A stretch of 64,000 nt of DNA from JAHRAW01 sp028066695 (lineage in GTDB: Bacteria; Pseudomonadota; Gammaproteobacteria; Arenicellales; Poriferihabitantaceae): assembly GCA_963457535.1 (NCBI GenBank), contig OY734803.1, positions 558,001-622,000 of the forward strand, read 5' to 3'. The translations under genes were made by a program, and so were the position numbers. Positions 1-9,600 of this stretch are shown here, one piece after another; within the stretch, counting starts at the first letter, position 1, and every line of letters begins with the position of its first letter. A model generated the notes under the pieces. It was not told the origin of the DNA. It worked only from the letters and a program-made list of their open reading frames with translations, and ran no database searches.

Positions 1-534
1 CCGGCGGCCAGCGGCGGCTTCCCGCCATACAGCTACTCGTTGCGATTTGCGGGTGGTGTGCCGATGGGAATGTCGTTTGACGCCTCCGACCGCACCATCT
101 CCGGCACGCCCACGACACTCGCCTCCATCGGAAATTTCTACATCGCAAGAGACGCGGTCGGCACGGGCAGCGGCAGGCTCCAGTCCCGCATCAGCATTCT
201 CGTGGAGAACATCAGTTTTGACCTGGATGTGGACGACTCCGGCGCAATCACCGCGCAGGACGGCATCATGATCGCGCGGCATTTGCTCGGCGCGGAAGCC
301 GTGAGCGTCGCCGAAAAGCAGACCGGCGCGACCGCCTCGGAAGTCGCCGACAACATTCAGGACGGCGTGGATTTGGGCCTTTTGGATGTGGACGCCGACA
401 ACGACATCGACGGCAATGACGGCATCATGGTCGCCAGATACATTCTCGGCCTGCGCGGCGATGAATTGGTCGCCGGAATGGGAGACGCGGTCGCGGCGAC
501 GGTGGAGGGGAAAATGGCGGCGCTGACGCCGTAG
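1..534 (+). CDS. C-terminal end of secreted Ig-like/dockerin-like protein (5' partial)
   Basis: The reading frame is open from the first base, so the true start lies upstream. The first ~55 residues resemble the end of a putative Ig domain (I see a GTPT-type loop and a beta-rich pattern). Two copies of a dockerin-like calcium-binding unit follow. The first begins DLDVDDSGAITAQDG and ends IARHLLG; the second begins DVDADNDIDGNDG and ends VARYILG. Both have the Asp-x-Asp spacing of an EF-hand-like loop followed by a short helix. In dockerin families these units bind calcium and mediate protein contacts. In a Gram-negative outside cellulosome producers they usually form the C-terminus of large secreted proteins of unknown role. 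Only this tail is visible, so no specific function is assigned. Confidence 0.75.
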   Translation, partial: PAASGGFPPYSYSLRFAGGVPMGMSFDASDRTISGTPTTLASIGNFYIARDAVGTGSGRLQSRISILVENISFDLDVDDSGAITAQDGIMIARHLLGAEAVSVAEKQTGATASEVADNIQDGVDLGLLDVDADNDIDGNDGIMVARYILGLRGDELVAGMGDAVAATVEGKMAALTP

Positions 535-538
535 CGGG

Positions 539-988
539 CTAGCGCCCGGTGGAGCCGAAGCCGCCTTCGCCGCGCGCGCTTGCTTCAAATTCCTCCACCA
601 CGACAAACTCGGCGCGCGCCACCGGGACGATGACCATTTGCGCGATGCGGTCGCCGGGGCGAATGGTGAAGTCGGCGGCGCCGCGGTTCCAGCAGGAGAC
701 CAGCAGGGGTCCCTGGTAATCGGAGTCAATCAGGCCGGTCAGGTTGCCGAGGACGATGCCGTGTTTGTGGCCGAGGCCGGAGCGCGGCAGCAACACGGCG
801 GCATGGCCGGGGTCATTAATGTGCATGGCGACGCCGGTCGGAATCAATTCGGCGGCGCCGGGGCGCAACGCGAGCGGCGCGTCAATGCATGCGAGGAGAT
901 CCATGCCGGCCGCGCCGGCGGTGCGGTATTCGGGCATCGCGAACTCGCGGCCGATGCGCGCGTCCAGGATTTTCAGGGAGATTTTCAC
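539..988 (-). CDS. dut: dUTP diphosphatase (dUTPase)
   Basis: Hydrolyses dUTP to dUMP and pyrophosphate, keeping uracil out of DNA and supplying dUMP for thymidylate synthesis; a cytosolic homotrimer. The 149-residue length is normal. The conserved motifs are visible in order: the PRSGLG motif near residue 70, the NLTGLIDSDYQG motif that carries the catalytic Asp, and the glycine-rich C-terminal arm ending GGFGSTGR that closes over the substrate. The start is GTG. It lies about 100 bp downstream of coaBC on the same strand; dut follows coaBC in many gammaproteobacteria, so co-transcription is likely. Confidence 0.96.
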   Translation of the reverse strand: MKISLKILDARIGREFAMPEYRTAGAAGMDLLACIDAPLALRPGAAELIPTGVAMHINDPGHAAVLLPRSGLGHKHGIVLGNLTGLIDSDYQGPLLVSCWNRGAADFTIRPGDRIAQMVIVPVARAEFVVVEEFEASARGEGGFGSTGR

Positions 989-1093
989 GGAGTCTTTCGG
1001 GAGGTTTTCCCGACGTTTTTCAAGTGATTTTTTCGGGACGATTTTTCAGATGATTTTTTTCAGCGGAAAATTTCGCGCCGCCGCCAACCGGAG

Positions 1094-2302
1094 TTATGAC
1101 GCCGTGCGAAGCGGCGCGATGCGCTCCAGTATGCGCACCGCCAGCAGATATTTGTCGGCTTTTGTCAGCGCTTCCTCGCCGGTCTTGCCGTTTTTGCGGT
1201 ACACCAGCGTCACCGCGTTTTCCTCGGCGCCGAACACCGCGCCGCCGGCGACATCGTTTACCGCGATGACATCGGCGCCTTTTTCCATGCATTTTTTGCG
1301 CGCGTTGGCGAGCGCGTTTTCGGTTTCGGCGGCGAAACCGACGGTGAACGGCGGCGATTTCAGCGCGGCGACCTGCGCCAGAATGTCCGGGGTTTTTTCC
1401 AGTTCCACGCGCATGCGCCCGCCGTCCTTTTTGATTTTGTTCGCGGCGACATTCACCGGGCGGTAATCGGCGACCGCGGCGACCGCGATGAAAAGTTGCG
1501 ACTTCGGCGCGCGCGCCATCACCGCCTCGGACATTTCATGCGCGGAGACCACATCAACGCGGCGCGCGCCGCGCGGCGCCGGCAAATTGACCGGGCCGCT
1601 GACCAGCGTTACGCGCGCGCCGAAATCCAGCGCGGCCTGCGCCATGGCAAAACCCATCTTGCCGGAACTGCGGTTGCTGATGCCGCGCACCGGGTCCAGC
1701 GCCTCCCAGGTGGGTCCGGCGGTGATCAGCGTGTCCACGCCGTCCAGCAGCAGCGGGCGCGCGTCCCCGGCGATTTCCACGGCGATTTCCTCGGGCTCGC
1801 TCATTCGGCCGGGGCCGGTCTCGCCGCATGCCTGGTCGCCTGCGCCGGGCCCGATGACGCGCACGCCGCGCGCCGCGAGCGTCTTCAGATTTTCGCGCGT
1901 CGCCGCGTGCTCCCACATCAGCCGGTTCATCGCCGGCGCGACCGCGACTTCGGCCTCGGTGGCGAGCGCGACCGCGGCCAGCAAATCGCCGGCGCGCCCG
2001 TGCGCGAGGCGCGCGAGAAAATCGGCGCTCGCCGGCGCGACTATGACCTGCTCGGCCCAGCGCGCCAGTTCAATGTGCCCCATGCCGCTCTCGGCTTCCG
2101 CGTCCAGAAAATGCAGATGCACCGGATGCCCGCTGACCGCCTGCATGGTCAGCGGGGTGATGAATTCGCAGGCCGCGCGGGTCATCGCCACGCGCACTTC
2201 GCAGCCGCGCTCAATCAGCCGCCGCGCCAATTGCGGGCTTTTGTAGGCGGCGATGCCGCCGCTGACGCCGAGCAAAATCCGCTTGCTTTTGTGCCAGGCC
2301 AT
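1094..2302 (-). CDS. coaBC: Bifunctional phosphopantothenoylcysteine decarboxylase/synthetase
   Basis: Catalyses two consecutive steps of coenzyme A synthesis: CTP-dependent condensation of 4'-phosphopantothenate with cysteine (CoaB) and FMN-dependent decarboxylation (CoaC). At 402 residues it has the usual full length. The N-terminal flavoprotein half shows GVSGGIAAYK (residues ~12-21), the APAMNRLMW motif and the ACGETGPGRM segment with the catalytic Cys. The CoaB half begins at TAGPTWE and contains SNRSSGKMG. The frame stays open far upstream, but the ATG at 2302 gives the family's normal N-terminus, and any longer form would overlap the divergent radC. It lies upstream of dut and is separated from radC by only 42 bp. 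Confidence 0.96.
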   Translation of the reverse strand: MAWHKSKRILLGVSGGIAAYKSPQLARRLIERGCEVRVAMTRAACEFITPLTMQAVSGHPVHLHFLDAEAESGMGHIELARWAEQVIVAPASADFLARLAHGRAGDLLAAVALATEAEVAVAPAMNRLMWEHAATRENLKTLAARGVRVIGPGAGDQACGETGPGRMSEPEEIAVEIAGDARPLLLDGVDTLITAGPTWEALDPVRGISNRSSGKMGFAMAQAALDFGARVTLVSGPVNLPAPRGARRVDVVSAHEMSEAVMARAPKSQLFIAVAAVADYRPVNVAANKIKKDGGRMRVELEKTPDILAQVAALKSPPFTVGFAAETENALANARKKCMEKGADVIAVNDVAGGAVFGAEENAVTLVYRKNGKTGEEALTKADKYLLAVRILERIAPLRTAS

Positions 2303-2311
2303 TGGTATAGT
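2283..2311 (+). promoter_or_regulatory. Probable sigma-70 promoter for radC
   Basis: TTGCTT at 2283-2288 and TATAGT at 2306-2311 are separated by 17 bp. The -35 box lies inside the start of the divergent coaBC gene. The predicted leader is under 30 nt and carries a strong GGAGGAG ribosome binding site just before the radC ATG. The -10 match is good and the -35 weak. Confidence 0.4.
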
Positions 2312-2344
2312 GTAGCAACGATACGGTCTCCACGGAGGAGCGAA

Positions 2345-3019
2345 ATGACAATCACGCAATGGCCCGAGGACGAAAGACCCCGGGAGAAATTGATGCGCTG
2401 CGGCGCGGGCGCGCTGTCCGACGCCGAGTTGCTGGCGATCTTCCTGCGCACCGGCATCCGGGGAAAATCGGCGGTGCAAATCGGCCGCGACTTGCTGGCC
2501 GAATACGGCGGGCTGCGGCAAATTCTGAACGCCGACCAGGCCGCGCTGGCGAGCGCGCCGGGGCTGGGTCCCGCGAAGTGCGCGCAACTGCGCGCCGCGC
2601 TGGAACTCGGCAAGCGGTATCTCGCGCAAAAACTGGAGCGCGACGGGCCGCTGACCAGCCCGAGCCAGGCGGTGGCGTTTTTGACGCACCAACTTCGCGA
2701 CCAGCCGCGCGAGGTTTTTGCGGTGGTCTACCTGGACAACCGCCACCATGTGCTGCATTACGAGGAGTTGTTTCGCGGCACATTGAGCGGCGCCACCGTG
2801 CATCCGCGCGAAGTGGTGCGAAGCGCGCTGCAGCACAACGCGGCCGCGCTGATTCTCGCGCACAACCACCCGTCCGGCGTGGCCGAGCCGAGCCAGGCCG
2901 ACGCCACGCTGACCGTCCGCCTGAAAGAGGCGCTGAATTTGGTGGAGGTGCGGCTGCTGGACCATCTGGTCATTGGAGACGGCGAGTTCGTCTCCATGAG
3001 CGACCGCGGATTGTTTTAG
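2345..3019 (+). CDS. radC: RadC/JAB-domain DNA repair-like protein
   Basis: RadC (UPF0758) family, 224 residues, the normal length. The N-terminal half carries a helix-hairpin-helix DNA-binding motif (around SAPGLGPAKC). The C-terminal half is a JAB1/MPN-type metalloprotease-like domain with the metal-binding signature HNHPSG followed by the Asp of EPSQAD. The family was named for DNA repair, but the original radC phenotype has been questioned, so its real job remains unclear. The ATG at 2345 follows a strong GGAGGAG site, which fixes the start. It diverges from coaBC, and a cobalamin adenosyltransferase gene follows 35 bp later. Confidence 0.94.
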   Translation: MTITQWPEDERPREKLMRCGAGALSDAELLAIFLRTGIRGKSAVQIGRDLLAEYGGLRQILNADQAALASAPGLGPAKCAQLRAALELGKRYLAQKLERDGPLTSPSQAVAFLTHQLRDQPREVFAVVYLDNRHHVLHYEELFRGTLSGATVHPREVVRSALQHNAAALILAHNHPSGVAEPSQADATLTVRLKEALNLVEVRLLDHLVIGDGEFVSMSDRGLF

Positions 3020-3054
3020 CGCGCCGCTTGACCGATGCGCTGGAAAAGCGGAAA

Positions 3055-3600
3055 ATGCGCGCGATGAAATCTCGCGCAAAACGGCGGGGCATTACGCTGG
3101 TGCACGGCGGCGAAGGCAAGGGAAAGTCTTCAAGCGGCTTCGGCGTGGCCTTTCGCGCGGCCGGCTGGGGCATGCGCGTGTGCGTGATTCAATTCATCAA
3201 GGGCAAGTGGAAGACCGGCGAGCAGCGCGCAGCCGCGCGCTTTGACAACATTGAATGGCACGCGATGGGCGACGGCTTCACCTGGGACACCAAGAACCCG
3301 GAACAGGACCGCAAAACCAGCCGCGAAATCTGGAATTTCGCCAGGGAAAAAATTCTGTCGGAGGAATTTGACCTGGTGATGCTGGACGAGATCAATTACT
3401 GCATCGCCTACGGCTGGCTGCCGGCGGCGGAAGTCGCCGAATTCATCCGCGCGCAAAAACCGAAGTGGATGCATCTGATACTGACCGGCCGCGACGCCGC
3501 GCCGGAAGTGGCCGACGCGGCCGACACCGTCACCGAAATGCGCAAGGTGAAACACGCGTTTGACGCCGGCATCACCGCCGCGCAGGGAGTGGAGTTTTAG
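3055..3600 (+). CDS. cobO: Cob(I)alamin adenosyltransferase (CobO/BtuR type)
   Basis: Transfers the adenosyl group of ATP to cob(I)alamin or cobinamide, giving adenosylcobalamin. The 181-residue protein has the P-loop GGEGKGKS at about residues 18-25, the VIQFIKGKWKTGE segment and the LDEIN motif of this P-loop family, and ends in the helical region expected. Two in-frame ATGs (3055 and 3064) are possible starts, neither with a strong ribosome binding site; the first is used here. No other cobalamin synthesis genes are nearby, so it may serve corrinoid salvage. Confidence 0.9.
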   Translation: MRAMKSRAKRRGITLVHGGEGKGKSSSGFGVAFRAAGWGMRVCVIQFIKGKWKTGEQRAAARFDNIEWHAMGDGFTWDTKNPEQDRKTSREIWNFAREKILSEEFDLVMLDEINYCIAYGWLPAAEVAEFIRAQKPKWMHLILTGRDAAPEVADAADTVTEMRKVKHAFDAGITAAQGVEF

Positions 3601-3682
3601 CGCGGGATGCGCCGTATTTAAGGAGGTATAATGAGCCCGCTCATGCGGCATTTCTTTGGGACTTTCTCGTTGCGAACACCCT

Positions 3683-4501
3683 ATGCTGAAACAAAATCAA
3701 ATTCATTGTGCAAACTACTTCGATTTAAGGGATGAAATCGAAAATGCGAGTGTCGACCTCGTCATTTGCGACGGCCCTTATGGGATCTCCCGCAACAACT
3801 GGGATCGAGTGTCTTCCGTCCAGGAGTTTAATCTTGACCTGATCAAGCATTTTTCAGCCAAGTTGAAAGATGGCGGCGCGCTGTATCTTTTTGGAAAGCC
3901 CGACTGCGTCGACTTCATTGACTACCGGCCGTATCTGAACCTGAAATCCAAGATTGTTTGGTATCAACCAAGCAGGCTGGCGCAAGGCCGTGTCAACTAC
4001 ACCAACAACTACGACATCATCGCGTACTTCATCAAAGGAAAAAAGACGCAGCGCTACAATCTCGAGTCCATCCGTGTGCCGCAACTGGTGGAATTGGAGC
4101 ATCGGTTGCGTTGCGAAAAGGTCCCTTCCGTCGCCAATGGCCGATTTGGGAAAACAAAATTCAACCAGCGGGGGAAAAACCCGGGGGATGTTTGGGGTGA
4201 CATCAAACAATTGACTTACAAGTCGAAAGAACTGGCTTCACGGGATGCGCTGAACACCATCCAAAAACCGGAAAAATTAATTGAACGCCTGGTCCTGGCG
4301 AGTTCCTCGCCGGGTGATTTGGTGCTGGACCCGTTCGCCGGTGTCGGCACCTGCCCGGCGGTTTGCAGGAAGCACGGCAGGAATTTTTTGGCGTTTGAAT
4401 TGCAGGAGGAGTTCGTCAAACTCGCACAACAAAGGCTCGCAAAATCCAGCGCCGGCGCGCGGTCAGCAGAAATCCCCGCGGAGGTTTCGTATGCCACATA
4501 A
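3683..4501 (+). CDS. Site-specific DNA methyltransferase (adenine-N6 or cytosine-N4)
   Basis: A SAM-dependent amino-methyltransferase of 272 residues. The catalytic motif appears as DGPYG at residues 30-34 (a variant of DPPY), and the SAM-binding motif DPFAGVGT follows at 216-223. That order (catalytic first, SAM site last) is the beta-class layout. The ATG at 3683 is chosen because the catalytic motif then falls at the usual distance from the N-terminus. The stretch is clearly richer in A and T than its neighbours, suggesting transfer. Its stop overlaps the next gene by 11 bp, so the two are translationally linked, as expected of a restriction-modification pair. Target sequence cannot be read from the gene. 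Confidence 0.9.
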   Translation: MLKQNQIHCANYFDLRDEIENASVDLVICDGPYGISRNNWDRVSSVQEFNLDLIKHFSAKLKDGGALYLFGKPDCVDFIDYRPYLNLKSKIVWYQPSRLAQGRVNYTNNYDIIAYFIKGKKTQRYNLESIRVPQLVELEHRLRCEKVPSVANGRFGKTKFNQRGKNPGDVWGDIKQLTYKSKELASRDALNTIQKPEKLIERLVLASSSPGDLVLDPFAGVGTCPAVCRKHGRNFLAFELQEEFVKLAQQRLAKSSAGARSAEIPAEVSYAT

Positions 4502-4982
4502 TGTATACGGAAAAATCATTGACTTGATCACGCGGGCGGCGGCGCTGGCGCGAACAGTCGGAATCGAAAATTTGTTGCAGCCCGGTTTGGTGAAAGAGAT
4601 CATCATTGCTGACGCGCTCGGGCATGAGGTGATAAGCGCCAAGAGAGGTGCGGACGCGCGCGACCCGGGCGACCATTCAATTCTGTATGAATACCTTTCC
4701 TGCAAAGAGGGCGGGACTGGTCAACTGGACAGAATGTTCAAAGCGCCGCGTGAAAAACGCGCCGCATCACTGGACCGAATTCGGCGCAATCACAAAATCT
4801 ATTTTGCCGTTTTTTACAAGGCAAATCAGACAAAAATCAAAACCATCTATGAACTGGATCCTCCGGCTGTTGAAACGGAGGCCAACCGCCAACTCGACAA
4901 GAGCCGCAATACTATCTCGCATGTCGGATTTTCAGAAGCATGGGCAAAACGGAACGGCAAAATTGTCCATGGAAAGCCATAG
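4491..4982 (+). CDS. Methylase-linked protein, candidate type II restriction endonuclease
   Basis: A 163-residue protein whose ATG lies inside the methyltransferase gene. I do not recognise its family by name. The central segment has Asp61, Glu67 and Lys72 in DHSILYEYLSCKEGG, followed by a basic helical stretch (KAPREKRAASLDRIRRN) and a hydrophobic strand (KIYFAVFY). That acid-acid-lysine cluster before a beta strand would suit a degenerate PD-(D/E)XK nuclease core. The overlap with a DNA methylase makes a cognate restriction enzyme the most economical guess. It shares the lower GC of the methylase gene. The function is inferred mainly from context. Confidence 0.55.
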   Translation: MPHNVYGKIIDLITRAAALARTVGIENLLQPGLVKEIIIADALGHEVISAKRGADARDPGDHSILYEYLSCKEGGTGQLDRMFKAPREKRAASLDRIRRNHKIYFAVFYKANQTKIKTIYELDPPAVETEANRQLDKSRNTISHVGFSEAWAKRNGKIVHGKP

Positions 4983-4995
4983 CGGCCAAGGGCAT

Positions 4996-5075
4996 GCGGC
5001 GGAACGCGCCGTCCGCCGCCGTGCAAGCGGCGGCGCAATCGCATAAACTTCCGCCCCCGCCGGCGCTTCGCCGGC
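4996..5075. repeat. GC-rich inverted repeats between the R-M pair and soxB
   Basis: In this 118-bp gap GCGGCGGA (4996-5003) pairs with TCCGCCGC (5012-5019). That second arm can alternatively pair with GCGGCGG at 5027-5033. A third hairpin, GCCGGCG-CTT-CGCCGGC, sits at 5059-5075. None is followed by a T run, so they are not textbook terminators. They may slow transcription between the acquired pair and the sox operon. Confidence 0.4.
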
Positions 5076-5100
5076 CGCAACTTTCCTCTTCGCCCCCGCA

Positions 5101-6345
5101 ATGAGCCGCTATTCCCTCTTCTCGCTGCTGCGCCACAGCCTGGACTACCACCGCGGCTGGCAGCGCGCCTGGCGCAACCCGCAGCCGAAGCGCGCGTATG
5201 ACGTGGTCATAGTCGGCGGCGGCGGACACGGACTCGCGACCGCGTATTACCTCGCGAGTGAATGCGGCGTCGCCAATGTCGCGGTGGTGGAGAAGGGCTG
5301 GCTCGGCGGCGGCAACACCGGGCGCAACACCACCATCGTGCGCTCCAATTATCTCTGGGACGAATCGGCGCGGCTGTATGACCACGCGGTCAAGTTGTGG
5401 GAGGGGCTGAGCCGCGAGTTGAATTACAACGTGATGTTCTCGCAGCGCGGCCTGCTGCACCTCGCGCACAATGTGCACGACATGCAGGAAATCGCGCGGC
5501 GCGGCTGCGCGATCGGCCTGAACGGAATTGACTCCGAATTTCTGCCGCCGGCGCAGGTCGCGAAGATGGTGCCGTTCATTAATTTGCACGGCCGCTACCC
5601 GGTGCTCGGCGCATTGCTGCAGCGGCGCGGCGGCACCGCGCGCCACGACGCGGTCGCCTGGGGCTACGCGCGCGCCGCCGACAAACTCGGCGTGGACATC
5701 ATTCAAAACTGCGAGGTGACCGGCTTCGGCATGGAGCGCGGCGCGGTCACCGGCGTGCACACCGAGCGCGGCTTCATCGCCGCCGGCAAGGTCGGCTGCG
5801 TGGTCGCCGGGCATTGCGGCGTGCTCGCGCAGATGGCCGGCTTCCGCCTGCCGCTGGAATCGGTTCCGCTGCAGGCGCTGGTGTCGGAGCCGCTGAAGCC
5901 GGCGCTGGACTGCGTGGTCATGTCCGGCAGCGTGCACGCCTACATCAGCCAGTCCGACAAGGGCGAACTGGTCATCGGCGCCGGCTCGGACGCCTACAAC
6001 TCGTATTCGCAGCGCGGCGGCTTTGACACCATTGAACATGCGCTCGGCGCGGTGGTGGAGTTGTATCCGGTTTTTTCGCGGCTGAAAATGCTGCGCCAAT
6101 GGGGCGGCACCGTCGATGTGACGGTGGACCGCTCGCCGCTTTTGACCAAGACGCCGGTGGACGGCCTGTTTTTTAACTGCGGCTGGGGCACCGGCGGCTT
6201 CAAGGCGACCCCCGGCTCCGGGCATGTGTTCGCGCATTCCATCGCGCGCGGCGAGATGCATCCGGTCGCCGCGCCGTTTTCGCTGGAGCGTTTTCACAGC
6301 GGCGCGCTGGTGGACGAAGGCGCGGCCGCGGCGGTCGCGCACTGA
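5101..6345 (+). CDS. soxB: Sarcosine oxidase beta subunit
   Basis: Catalytic subunit of heterotetrameric sarcosine oxidase, which oxidatively demethylates sarcosine to glycine, producing hydrogen peroxide and, with tetrahydrofolate, 5,10-methylene-THF. The 414-residue protein shows the FAD-binding motif VVIVGGGGHGLATAYYLA at about residue 35, the GNTGRNTT segment and a C-terminal GWGTGGFKATPGSG region typical of SoxB. It is the first gene of soxBDAG; soxD follows after 19 bp. The name refers to sarcosine oxidation, not to the sulfur-oxidation sox genes. Confidence 0.97.
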   Translation: MSRYSLFSLLRHSLDYHRGWQRAWRNPQPKRAYDVVIVGGGGHGLATAYYLASECGVANVAVVEKGWLGGGNTGRNTTIVRSNYLWDESARLYDHAVKLWEGLSRELNYNVMFSQRGLLHLAHNVHDMQEIARRGCAIGLNGIDSEFLPPAQVAKMVPFINLHGRYPVLGALLQRRGGTARHDAVAWGYARAADKLGVDIIQNCEVTGFGMERGAVTGVHTERGFIAAGKVGCVVAGHCGVLAQMAGFRLPLESVPLQALVSEPLKPALDCVVMSGSVHAYISQSDKGELVIGAGSDAYNSYSQRGGFDTIEHALGAVVELYPVFSRLKMLRQWGGTVDVTVDRSPLLTKTPVDGLFFNCGWGTGGFKATPGSGHVFAHSIARGEMHPVAAPFSLERFHSGALVDEGAAAAVAH

Positions 6346-6364
6346 ATGAAATTCGGAGCGGAAA

Positions 6365-6670
6365 ATGCTGCTCATTAAATGTCCATGGTGCGGCGCGCGC
6401 GACCAGAGCGAATTTTCCTGCCACGGCGAAGCGCACATCGCCCGCCCGGAAAACCCGGCCGCGCTGGACGACGCGCAGTGGGGCGACTATGTGTTCTTTC
6501 GCAGCAATCCGAAAGGCCTGCACCGCGAGCGCTGGATGCACGCGCATGGCTGCCGCAGGTGGTTCAACGCGGCGCGCGACACGCGCAGCGACCGCATACT
6601 CGCCACCTACAAACCCTTTGAGGCGCCCCCGAAAATAAAAGACCTGAAAAGTCCGGCGGAAAAATCATGA
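6365..6670 (+). CDS. soxD: Sarcosine oxidase delta subunit
   Basis: Small zinc-containing subunit of the heterotetrameric sarcosine oxidase, 101 residues. The N-terminal CPWCGARDQSEF motif supplies Cys ligands, and later His residues fit the family's zinc site. Its stop overlaps the soxA start by four bases (ATGA), giving coupled translation. Confidence 0.94.
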   Translation: MLLIKCPWCGARDQSEFSCHGEAHIARPENPAALDDAQWGDYVFFRSNPKGLHRERWMHAHGCRRWFNAARDTRSDRILATYKPFEAPPKIKDLKSPAEKS

Positions 6671-9600
6671 CGCAAATCCGCCGACTCGCCGAAGGCGGCC
6701 GCGTGCAGCGCGCCAAGGTCATCCGCTTTTGGTTTGACGACAAAAAATACGAGGGGCATCCCGGCGACACGCTCGCCTCGGCGCTGCTCGCCAACGGCGT
6801 GACGCTGGTCGCGCGCAGTTTCAAATACCACCGCCCGCGCGGAATTTTTTCGGCGGGCGCCGAGGAGCCGAACGCGCTGGTGCAGTTGGAAAGCGGCGCG
6901 CACACCGAACCGAACCGGCGCGCCACCGAGGTGGAACTCTACGACGGGCTGGTCGCGCGCAGCCAAAATTGCTGGCCGTCGCTGCGCTTTGATTTCGGCG
7001 CGGTGAATTCGCGGCTGTCGCGCATCCTGCCGGCCGGGTTTTATTACAAGACTTTCATGTGGCCGCGCGCCGGCTGGATGTTCTATGAAAAATTCATCCG
7101 CAAAGCGGCCGGCCTCGGGCGCGCGCCCAAACAGAGCGATCCGGCTGACTACGACAAACTCCACGCGCACTGCGACGTGCTGGTGGTCGGCGGCGGTCCC
7201 GCCGGGCTGCAGGCGGCCTGCGCGGCCGGCGCAAGCGGCGCGCGCGTAATCCTCGCCGACGAGCGCATGGAATTTGGCGGAAGTTTGCCGGATATTGCGC
7301 CCGGAGACGCGAATATCGGCGGACTTCCGGCCGGCGAATGGGTCGCGCGGCGCGTGCGCGAGTTGCGCGGCATGGAAGAAGTAACTTTGCTGCCGCGCAC
7401 CACCGTCACCGGCTTTTACGACGGAAATTTTCTGACCGCATGCGAGCGCGCCGGCGAGCGTTTCGGGCCGCACCACCACGGCGCGAAGGAGCGGCTGTGG
7501 AAAATTCGCGCGCGCCGCGTGGTGCTGGCCTGCGGCGCGATAGAGCGGCCGCTGGTGTTCGCCGACAACGACCGCCCGGGCGTGATGCTCGCCGGCGCGT
7601 TGCGCGCCTACATCAACCGCTTCGGCGTGCTGCCGGGGCGGCGCATTCTCGTGCTGACCAACCACAATGGCGGCTACCGCGCCGCGCTGGATGCGGCGCG
7701 CGCCGGCGCCGAGGTTTCGGTCGTGGATGTGCGCGCCGCCCCGTCCGGCGCGACGGTGGAAGCGGCGCGCGCCGCGGGGATTTCCATTCTCGCCGGGCAT
7801 GCGCTGAGCGCGGTGGACTACGCGCGCGGACGCATCCACGGCGCGCGCGCGATGGAATTGTCGGAAGACGGCCGCGCAGTGCATGGCGAGGCGCGCGCAT
7901 TGCAGTGCGATTTGATCGCGGTCTCCGGCGGCTGGACGCCGGCGGTGCACCTTTTCAGCCAGGCGCGCGGGCAATTGGAATACTGCGATGCGCAGCATTG
8001 CTTCGTGCCGCTTGACGCGTCCTTGCCCGACGACGACGCGCGCCCGGCATGCGCCGGCGCATGCCGCGGGAGTTTTCGCCTGGCGCAATGCCTGGCCGAA
8101 GGGCATGCGGCCGGCCTGGCCGCGGCCGCGGCGCTCGGTTTCAAGAGCGGAAACGACGCGCCGGATTTGACCGCAGCCGAAATGCACGACGAAAGCGACG
8201 GAAGCGCGCTGCGCCCGCTGTGGATTCTCCCCTGCGAGCATCCGATTGGCGCGGGCCCGAAAAAACATTTTCACGAATTGCACAACGACGCCACCGTCGC
8301 CGACCTCGCGCTCGCCGCGCGCGAAGGGTTTGACGCGGTGGAACACTTAAAACGTTACACCACCACCGGCATGGGAACCGACCAGGGAAAGACCTCCAAC
8401 CTGAACGCGCTCGCCATGCTCGCCGAGTTGCGCGGCGCGCCGCTCGGCGAACTTCGGCCGCCGACCTTTCGCCCGCCTTATACGCCGCTGACTTTCGGCG
8501 CGGTGGTCGGCCACGAGCGGCGCGATTTGTTCGCGCAATGCCGCACCACGCCGATGCACGAATGGCATGTCAAAAACGGCGCGGTGTTTGAGGATGTCGG
8601 CGACTGGAAGCGCCCGTATTATTTTCCCGCGCAGGGCGAAGACATGCATGCTGCGGTGCGGCGCGAATGCCTGGCCGCGCGGAATGCTGCCGTGCTGCTG
8701 GACGCGTCCACCCTCGGCAAAATCGACATTCGCGGCGTGGACGCGGTGAAACTGCTGAACATGGTCTACACCAACGACTGGGACAGCCTCGCCATCGGAA
8801 GATGCCGCTACGGACTCATGCTGAACGAGCACGGAATGGTGTTTGACGACGGCGTCACCACGCGCCTCGGCGAGCACCACTTTCACATGACCACCACCAC
8901 CGGCGGCGCGGCGCGCGTGCTGAATCATCTGGAGGAATGGCTGCAGACCGAATGGCCCGACTGCAGCGCATACTGCACCAGCGTCACCGAGCAGTGGGCG
9001 GTCGCCTCGCTCAGCGGGCCGCGCAGCCGCGATGTGCTGACCGCGCTTTGCGACGCGCCGCACGAGGTTGCGCGCGAGTCGTTTCCGTTTATGTCCATGC
9101 GCGAGATGCGCGTCGCCGGCATCCCGGCGCGCGTGTTTCGCGTGAGTTTCACCGGCGAATTGGCGTTTGAAATCAATGTGCCGGCGCGCTTCGGCGCGGC
9201 GTTGTGGCGCGAATTGATGCGCGCCGGCGAAGCGCACGGCATTTGCGCATACGGCACCGAGGCGATGCATGTGCTGCGCGCCGAGAAGGGTTTCATCATT
9301 GTGGGACAAGACACCGACGGCAGCGTGACGCCGCTGGACCTCGGCATGGGGCGGATGATTTCCAAGAGCAAAAAGGATTTCGTCGGCAAGCGCTCGCTGG
9401 CGCGCTCCGACACCGCGCGCCCCGGGCGCAAACAACTGGTCGGGTTGCTGAGCGAGGACCCGGCGCGCGTGCTGCCCGAAGGCTCGCATGTCGTGGAAAA
9501 ATGGTCGCGCCGCCGGCCGCTGAAAATGCTCGGGCATGTTTCGTCAAGTTATTTCAGCCCGAACCTCGGCCGCTCCATCGCGCTCGCGCTGGTCGCCGAC

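Noticed and set aside
1..534. Evidence for a cellulosome
   Set aside because: Only dockerin-like repeats in one partial protein; no cohesin or cellulase in the window.
2303..3079. N-terminal extension of coaBC across radC
   Set aside because: The frame is open, but CoaBC's normal N-terminus starts at 2302 and the extension is antisense to RadC.
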